Shown: positions 58,058 to 64,000 of the stretch, piece after piece
Layout: each line of letters starts with the position of its first letter
Numbering within the stretch: the stretch's first letter is position 1
Translations under genes and position numbers: made by a program
DNA from: Lampris incognitus
Taxonomy: Eukaryota; Chordata; Actinopteri; Lampriformes; Lampridae
Assembly (NCBI RefSeq): GCF_029633865.1
Contig: NC_079215.1
Span: 52,613,485-52,677,484 of the forward strand
Direction of reading: 5' to 3'
DNA length: 64,000 nucleotides
Notes under the pieces: generated by a model
Seen by the model: the letters and a program-made list of their open reading frames with translations, nothing else
What the model was told of the DNA's origin: nothing
Database searches by the model: none

Positions 58058-58889
58058 CCAGTGTGTGGATGATGAGGTCAGTGTCTGGGTGATGAGGTCA
58101 GTGTGTGGATGATGAGGTCAGTGTGGTGGATGATGAGGTCAGTGTGGTGGATGATGAGGTCAGTGTGTGGATGATGAGGTCAGTGTGTGGATGATGAGGT
58201 CAGTGTGTGGATGATGAGGTCAGTGTGGTGGATGATGAGGTCAGTGTGGTGGATGATGAGGTCAGTGTGGTGGATGATGAGGTCAGTGTGTGGATGATGA
58301 GGTCAGTGTGTGGATGATGAGGTCAGTGTGTGGATGATGAGGTCAGAGTGTGGATGATGAGGTCAGAGTGTGGATGATGAGTTCAGTGTGGTGGGTGATG
58401 AGGTCAGTGTGGTGGGTGATGAGGTCAGTGTGTGGAGGATGAGGTCAGTGTGTGGATGATGAGGTCAGTGCGTGGATGATGAGGTCAGTGTGGTGGATGA
58501 TGAGGTCAGTGTGGTGGATGATGAGGTCAGTGTGTGGATGATGAGGTCAGTGTGTGGATGATGAGGTCAGTGTGTGGATGATGAGGTCAGTGTGTGGATG
58601 ATGAGGTCAGAGTGTGGATGATGAGGTCAGTGTGTGGATGATGAGGTCAGTGTGGTGGGTGATGAGGTCAGTGTGTGAATGATGAGGTCAGTGTGTGGAT
58701 GATGAGGTCAGTGTGTGGATGATGAGGTCAGAGTGTGGATGATGAGGTCAGTGTGTGGATGATGAGGTCAGTGTGGTGGGTGATGAGGTCAGTGTGTGGA
58801 TGATGAGGTCAGTGTGGTGGGTGATGAGGTCAGTGTGTGAATGATGAGGTCAGTGTGTGGATGATGAGGTCAGTGTGTGGATGATGAGG
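58058..58889. repeat. 20/21-bp minisatellite, about 40 copies
   Basis: Unit GTGTGTGGATGATGAGGTCA (20 bp) with a 21-bp form GTGTGGTGGATGATGAGGTCA; the two forms occur in runs, indicating higher-order duplication. Confidence 0.95.
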
Positions 58890-59100
58890 ACTGTACCTGC
58901 GTAGCGGGGTGACAGCTGTGACGTGGGAGGGGATTCTGTCAGCGTAACGAAGATACTGTATCCACACCGGATTACATGTCCTGTACCAATGAAGGGGTGC
59001 AGTTTACTGCCGAAAATGGGAGAGAGGAACATCCTTACCACATGTGACACAATAGCAGTGGTTAAGGGGAAGGAACGAGCATGACAAACACATGGAAATG

Positions 59101-59143
59101 GGGAGGTCCGCGGTGGTGTCCGCTACACCACCGCAGACCTCCC
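59101..59143. repeat. 19-bp hairpin with 5-nt loop
   Basis: GGGAGGTCCGCGGTGGTGT pairs with ACACCACCGCAGACCTCCC, one mismatch. It is followed by a tRNA-B-box-like GGGGTTCGCGCCCCGG at about 59,182, so it may be part of a SINE-like unit. Confidence 0.8.
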
Positions 59144-59331
59144 CTAAGCGTCGGCTTTGTGTCGATGCAGTTGCCCACCGGGGAGCGGGGTTCGCGCCCC
59201 GGTCTCGATTGGCCACTAAACTGGGAGAAAAATCAGAAATAAATTAAAAAAACAACAACAAATGGAAATGGAGAAGGGGTAGCCACTGAAGCATGCTATG
59301 AGTTGGCTAAGTTGGTTGTTTACTGGCAGTG

Positions 59332-59368
<37 letters not shown>

Positions 59369-59939
59369 CCAGTGGTAAACTGGGACAGAATGCGTTGCAG
59401 AGTATAATCCACTCACCTTCATTACATGAAGAGGTTCATGTCGGTCTACCCAGGACCCCGTACAGATAGCGGGATTACAGCTGGTAGTTAATCGGTCCGA
59501 GCGCCGTATGGGCGGTACGCGGCACAGCCAGGCTGGGGGTGGGGTGGGGGGCGATGGGACGAAAGACTTGCACACACACAAACTGACAATGAGTCCACCA
59601 AAGCCCACCGCCGGATCAATATTGAGTCGGCATGCTGGGGGATACTCGGAGGGGGAGGTCAGCGTCCCCGTCTAGATCCCATCCAGATCTGGTCAATGAG
59701 CGGACCCAAGGCCAGCAGATGAGCAGACTGGGTGACAATCTTGGCACAAGCTAGTGCACATACACACACACAACTGCCTCTGTTGCATGTTGGGAGACCC
59801 TTCCTCTCATGACCTGACTTGAGCTTATACAAGGTGTGGGCCTTTTTAGTCACATTTGACACCTCGGATTTGAGAGCTGGAAGAATTCCAAGTCTAGGTT
59901 TCATCGTTCTGAGAAAACAAATCCATGAGCATGTTAACG
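59144..59939. other. non-coding, no gene seen
   Basis: (GT)n at 59,333-59,362; otherwise unique-looking sequence without splice-bounded open frames. Confidence 0.4.
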
Positions 59940-60308
59940 TCCATCCACCCGTTAGCCAAACCGCTTATCCTGCTCTCAGGGTCGCGGGGGTGCTGGAGCC
60001 TATCCCAGCAGTCACTGGGCGGCAGGCGGGCAGACACCCTGGCCAGGCCACCAGGCCATCACACAGGGCCCACACACACATTCACACCTAGGGACAATTT
60101 AGTACAGCTGATTCACCTGACCTACATGTCTTGGGACTGTGGGGGGGGGGGGGGGGACTGGAGCACCTGGAGGAAACCCACGCAGACACGGGGAGAACAT
60201 GCAAACTCCACACGGAGGACGACCCGGGATGACCCACCAAGGTTGGACTACCCCGGGGCTCGAACCCAGGACCTTCTAGCTGTGAGGCAACTGCGCCACC
60301 GTGCTGCC
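59940..60308 (-). repeat. SINE family A, near full length
   Basis: Reverse copy, ending at the head TGCGCCACCGTGCTGCC. A poly-G expansion is at 60,139-60,156. Confidence 0.8.
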
Positions 60309-61357
60309 AGACATTCCTGATTGGGCAATGGCAGTGAGATGTAGCATATTATCACGTAAATTAAGATTTTTATTAATTTTATTTTCCCTGATCATTGCTG
60401 CCATAGGAATTTGGCAGTCTGTGTTATCTTCCGAACACGGTCACGTCCACAGTCTTTGGTTGGCTCGCAACATATACAGCTTGTGTTCAGGATCCGTGTG
60501 CAGATTGACACCATATACAAGGCGAGACCTTAACCAGGATATCGGCTTGTCCGCCAAATGCTTCAGCCACCTTGGCGGGTATGCTGTTACCTAAACGAGG
60601 TTCCCTCAACGTGTTTTACATACCCCCCGATGACAAACAATGCAACTGCATTAAATGTAACCTGATCTGGGGTCTGTCTGTGTTAAGGCTCATCTGCCGT
60701 CTTTGCCGCCGTGACGCTCGGCATTCCTAGAGAGCACTGCAGGCCACGCGGTCTCCGGGTCTCCCACCCAGACCCAGCTGCCGCACACCGCTCAGCGGGC
60801 GGACGCGGCAACGGGGTGGGAGACCAGCTGGAGAGAGGGTCTGCAGACCCGGTGGGGTAAAAATAGCCAGGGTGGGAGAGGCCTGAGCTGGCAGCGGGAG
60901 CAAAGTGTGTATGGTTGCAGTTGTTATTCTCACGGAGAGAGGGAGAGAGGGCAGGACAGGGCCTTCGGCGGGCTCGACTCACACACCCAGAGAACGCTAC
61001 AGCCACCCCAGGTCGGATTTTGCCGGGGCAAAGGGAGATAAAGAGAAGTAAGGGAAGTGGACGGAGGCGGCGGGGAGGGTTTAACTGGTGGCAGGCAGAG
61101 GGACAACGTGAAAGACGGGCTGAATGTGTGCGTCTGAAAAGCTGATGCGTTGGCTGGACACAGCGTGGACAGGTGGAAAGATGGACTGCTCAGTGTGCAT
61201 GCCTTATGAGAACGGGGGAGCGGTGTAAGGACTCGGCTGGCGGGGTGAGGAAACCTCAACGTCTCTGCTTTGGTGCGTCCCGGGCGTTGATAGGCAACAG
61301 GGAGGGGCCGCATTTTTAGGGTTGTGTCAAAAAACAAACAAAACTTGGTTGTGAACC
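60309..61357. other. upstream region of the 61,358 exon
   Basis: 60,700-61,300 is moderately CpG-rich and purine-rich (GGAGAGAGGGAGAGAGGGCA), plausible promoter/5' UTR. No exon is seen before the ATG at 61,358. Confidence 0.45.
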
Positions 61358-61495
61358 ATGGGTAACGCAGCGATGTGTAAGGCCTGCGGGTCGCATAACG
61401 CTGCAAAGACTTCTGGGAGTGATGTGGATTTAAACCAACAAACCGACTACTGTGGCGCGGCTGCCGATTCTGGATCTGAAGATGATGATGGACTG
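61358..61495 (+). CDS. candidate alternative first exon, MGN-start (46 codons)
   Basis: ATG in a strong context (ACCATGG) with an in-frame TGA two codons upstream. 46 codons end GGACTG|gtaaga, a consensus donor, phase 0. Residues: MGNAAMCKACGSHNAAKTSG then SDVDLNQQTDYCGAAADSGS EDDDGL. Gly2 with nearby Cys7 and Cys10 suggests possible lipid modification, but Met at position 6 is not the small residue N-myristoyltransferase prefers. I recognise no family. Same strand and same phase as the ankyrin-like exon 3.4 kb upstream, so it may be another alternative start of that gene; a separate gene is also possible. A (GA)n tract begins 13 bases after the donor. Confidence 0.5.
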
Positions 61496-61505
61496 GTAAG
61501 AGCTG

Positions 61506-61507
<2 letters not shown>

Positions 61508-61557
<50 letters not shown>
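61508..61557. repeat. (GA)n microsatellite
   Basis: About 24 GA units immediately after the 61,358-61,495 exon donor. Confidence 0.95.
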
Positions 61558-61560
<3 letters not shown>

Positions 61561-61836
61561 GCAAGAGGCTTTGCTTGTTGTAACAACTTTATTGACTTTA
61601 AAAAATGTTTGCAGTGAAAGTTCAAACATCATCTCTCAGGACTAGGTTGTTGTGTCGAGTTCTTCACCTCTAGGAAAGTCCTTGTGTGTGTTTGTGTGTG
61701 TGGGGTGACATCTTGTAAGGAGAGTTTCACCCTTGACCCCCAACACGCCACAGAGAGAGGTGGATTCTGCAGGCCTTCCTATGAACTGCAAGGCAGCGTC
61801 TCAAAGACCTGTCTCTGTCTTGACCTCACTGACACG

Positions 61837-61955
61837 GGGCGGCATGGCTCAGGAGGCAGAGCGGGTCGTCTAGTAATCAGAAGGTCGCCGGTTCGATTCC
61901 CGGCTCCGGCGGCGAGCGCATCAAAGTGTCCTTGAGTAAGACACCGAACCCTTAA
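61837..61955 (+). repeat. tRNA-headed SINE (family D), 5' part
   Basis: GGCATGGCTCAGGAGGCAGA (A box) and GCCGGTTCGATTCCCGGCTC (B box), then GTGTCCTTGAGTAAGACACC, a widespread fish SINE head. Its body passes directly into the 51-bp array. Confidence 0.8.
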
Positions 61956-63261
61956 CTGCTCCCGATGAGCAGGTTGGTGCCTTGCATGGCAGTCTCGAAC
62001 CCTAAACTGCTCCTGATGAGCAGGTTGGCGCCTTGCATGGTAGCCTCGAACCCTTAACTGCTCCCGATGAGCAGGCTGGCGCCTTGCATGGCAGCCTCGA
62101 ACCCTTAACTGCTCCCAATGAGCAGGCTGGCACCTTGCATGATAGCCTCGAACCCTTAACTGCTCCTGATGAGCAGGTTGGTGCCTTGCATAGCAGCCTC
62201 GAACCCTTAACTGCTCCTGATGAGCAGGTTGGCGCCTCGCATGGCAGTCTCGAACCCTTAACTGCTCCTGATGAGCAGGTTGGTGCCTTGCATAGCAGCC
62301 TCGAACCCTTAACTGCTCCCGATGAGCAGGCTGGCGCCTTGCATGGCAGCCTTGAACCCTTAACTGCTCCCAATGAGCAGGCTGGCACCTTGCATGGTAG
62401 CCTCGAACCCTTAACTGCCTCCGATGAGCAGGCTGGCGCCTTGCATGGTAGCCTCGAACCCTTAACTGCTCCCGTTGAGCAGGCTGGCCCCTTGCATGGC
62501 AGCCTCAAACCCTTAACTGCTCCCAATGAGCAGGCTGGCACCTTGCATGGCAGCCTCGAACCCTTAACTGCTCCCGATGAGCAGGCTGGCGCCTTGCATG
62601 GTAGCCTCGAACCCTTAACTGCTTCCAATGAGCAGGCTGGCACCTTGCATGGCAGCCTCAAACCCTTAACTGCTCCCAATGAGCAGGCTGGCACCTTGCA
62701 TGGCAGCCTCGAACCCTTAACTGCTCCCGATGAGCAGGCTGGCGCCTTGCATGGTAGCCTCGAACCCTTAACTGCTTCCAATGAGCAGGCTGGCACCTTG
62801 CATGGTAGCCTCAAACCCTTAACTGCTCCCGATGAGCAGGCTGGCACCTTGCATGGTAGCCTCAAACCCTTAACTGCTCCCGATGAGCAGGCTGGCGCCT
62901 TGCATGGTAGCCTCGAACCCTTAACTGCTTCCGTTGAGCAGGCTGGCCCCTTGCATGGCAGCCTCAAACCCTTAACTGCTCCCGATGAGCAGGCTGGCAC
63001 CTTGCATGGTAGCCTCGAATCCTTAACTGCTCCCAATGAGCAGGCTGGCACCTTGCATGGCAGCCTCGAACCCTTAACTGCTCCCGATGAGCAGGCTGGC
63101 ACCTTGCATGGTAGCCTCGAACCCTTAACTGCTCCCGATGAGCAGGCTGGCGCCTTGCATGGTAGCCTCGAACCCTTAATGGCTTCCGATGAGCAGGCTG
63201 GCACCTTGCATGGTAGCCTCGAACCCTTAACTGCTCCTGATGAGCAGGCTGGCGCCTTGCA
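61946..63261. repeat. 51-bp minisatellite derived from a SINE body, about 26 copies
   Basis: Unit GAACCCTTAACTGCTCCCGA then TGAGCAGGCTGGCGCCTTGC plus ATGGCAGCCTC. The unit is the stretch that follows the SINE D head. Being 17 codons long it leaves frames open for over 430 codons on each strand (HGSLEPLTAPDEQAGAL on +, KGSRLPCKVPACSSGAV on -). No sign of a real protein: no exon context, and the frames exist only because of the period. Confidence 0.93.
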
Positions 63262-64000
63262 TTTAAGAAGAGGAGAACACACCGTGGCAACACAAACCCA
63301 CTTCAATACGACAACTAGTCATCCTTTGTGCGTTCAGGATAACATTCACCTCGTATAACATGTGCTTGTAAGGTTAAAGCCTTGTAGCAATATGTCCGTT
63401 AACATCTCCACGGTCCATCATCACTCACCCCCCCCCCCCCCATTCCAAATTTTAGGTCGATATGTCTGTAAGGGGAGACAACATGTGGCATATACCAGTG
63501 ACCCTATAAGCCCAGATATTTCCAGTCTGGACTGGGAGTAACGTTACAGTGAGCCGGTGGGGCAGACGCAGGTTGGCCTGAGGAATGTTTACAATATGGG
63601 ATATAGGTCAGGGGCTCGGAGTGGTCGCTCTCCCGTTACATCCGCAGAGGAACAGGGCTCACATTTTAGGGGCGTCTGCTTGTGAAACATACAGGTGGTA
63701 TATTCATAACCAGTGGCCTGCATACAGTGGTGCCATAAGTGGGTATAATGTTGTGACGATTCTAAGGGCGCCAGACCAGAGGGGGCGCCACAACGGTGCC
63801 CAATTTTTTTTTTTTAATACATTTCTTTCCCCTTATCCCACCCGATTACCCAATGGCATACGGCCAGATCTTGTCGAAGACCTCACTGATTCGCGATCCA
63901 CAGGAAGGAGAGAGCCACAAGAAGGAGCCCACAGGTTGAGTCTGGGCTACGGCGGCATCAAATTCCTTTCTGTTGAGAGCATTTCATATGTAAATTTGTC
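63262..64000. other. non-coding end of the window
   Basis: Poly-C at 63,427-63,442 and poly-T at 63,806-63,816. No exon with ankyrin-repeat coding (SDxNASxLRAAR) was found up to the edge. Confidence 0.45.

Noticed and set aside
58058-58889. CRISPR-like regular repeats
   Set aside because: Units are head-to-tail without unique spacers and the genome is eukaryotic; it is a minisatellite.
62002-63358. Open frames of 434 and 441 codons on opposite strands
   Set aside because: Both are produced by the 51-bp repeat (17 codons, no stop); there is no splice context, domain or credible start.

Overview
The window looks like a stretch of teleost fish nuclear genome. Genes are split into short exons with GT-AG introns. 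The spaces between exons are filled with typical fish repeats: tRNA-headed SINEs, Tc1-like and hAT-like DNA transposons, RTE and L2-type LINE fragments, and very long CA/GT and CT/GA microsatellites. No CRISPR array, operon, or convincing tRNA/rRNA gene is visible. All recognised genes are on the + strand.

Region 1 (about 1-21,100) holds the 3' two thirds of a PDE5-type cGMP phosphodiesterase gene. Eighteen exons (3,812-19,295) join in phase into 608 codons plus a stop. They run from the middle of GAF-A through GAF-B and the whole HD-type catalytic domain. The amino-terminal exons lie before the window. Introns and the upstream stretch hold nested DNA transposons, a perfect 60-nt palindrome, an RTE LINE fragment, and many SINEs.

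Region 2 (about 25,100-30,550) is a complete hpf1 gene (histone PARylation factor 1). Eight exons encode 352 residues, and the residues that complete the PARP1/2 active site are present. The region between pde5 and hpf1 contains a SINE, a LINE fragment and a non-autonomous hAT element with near-perfect 8-bp target duplications.

Region 3 (about 33,900-64,000) has very little coding sequence: three short open exons, each starting with ATG and ending at a good donor in phase 0 (34,249-34,377; 57,814-57,939; 61,358-61,495). The middle one begins like a known alternative amino terminus of ankyrin-G (MAHAA.LKK plus a basic tail). The simplest reading is the large 5' region of an ankyrin gene with alternative first exons, whose body lies beyond the window. 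Assignment of the first and third exons to that gene is inference.

This 30-kb region also carries an intact Tc1-like transposase gene whose last two catalytic residues are spaced by 38 residues (DD38E). It holds a Tc1-like element split by other nested transposons, three coding-frame minisatellites (30 bp, 20/21 bp and 51 bp), and an interstitial telomere-like array. The 51-bp array grew from the body of a tRNA-derived SINE and is open on both strands.

PDE5 (cGMP hydrolysis), HPF1 (serine ADP-ribosylation) and ankyrin do not form a pathway. Their linkage looks like conserved synteny: PDE5A, ANK2 and HPF1 all lie on human 4q.
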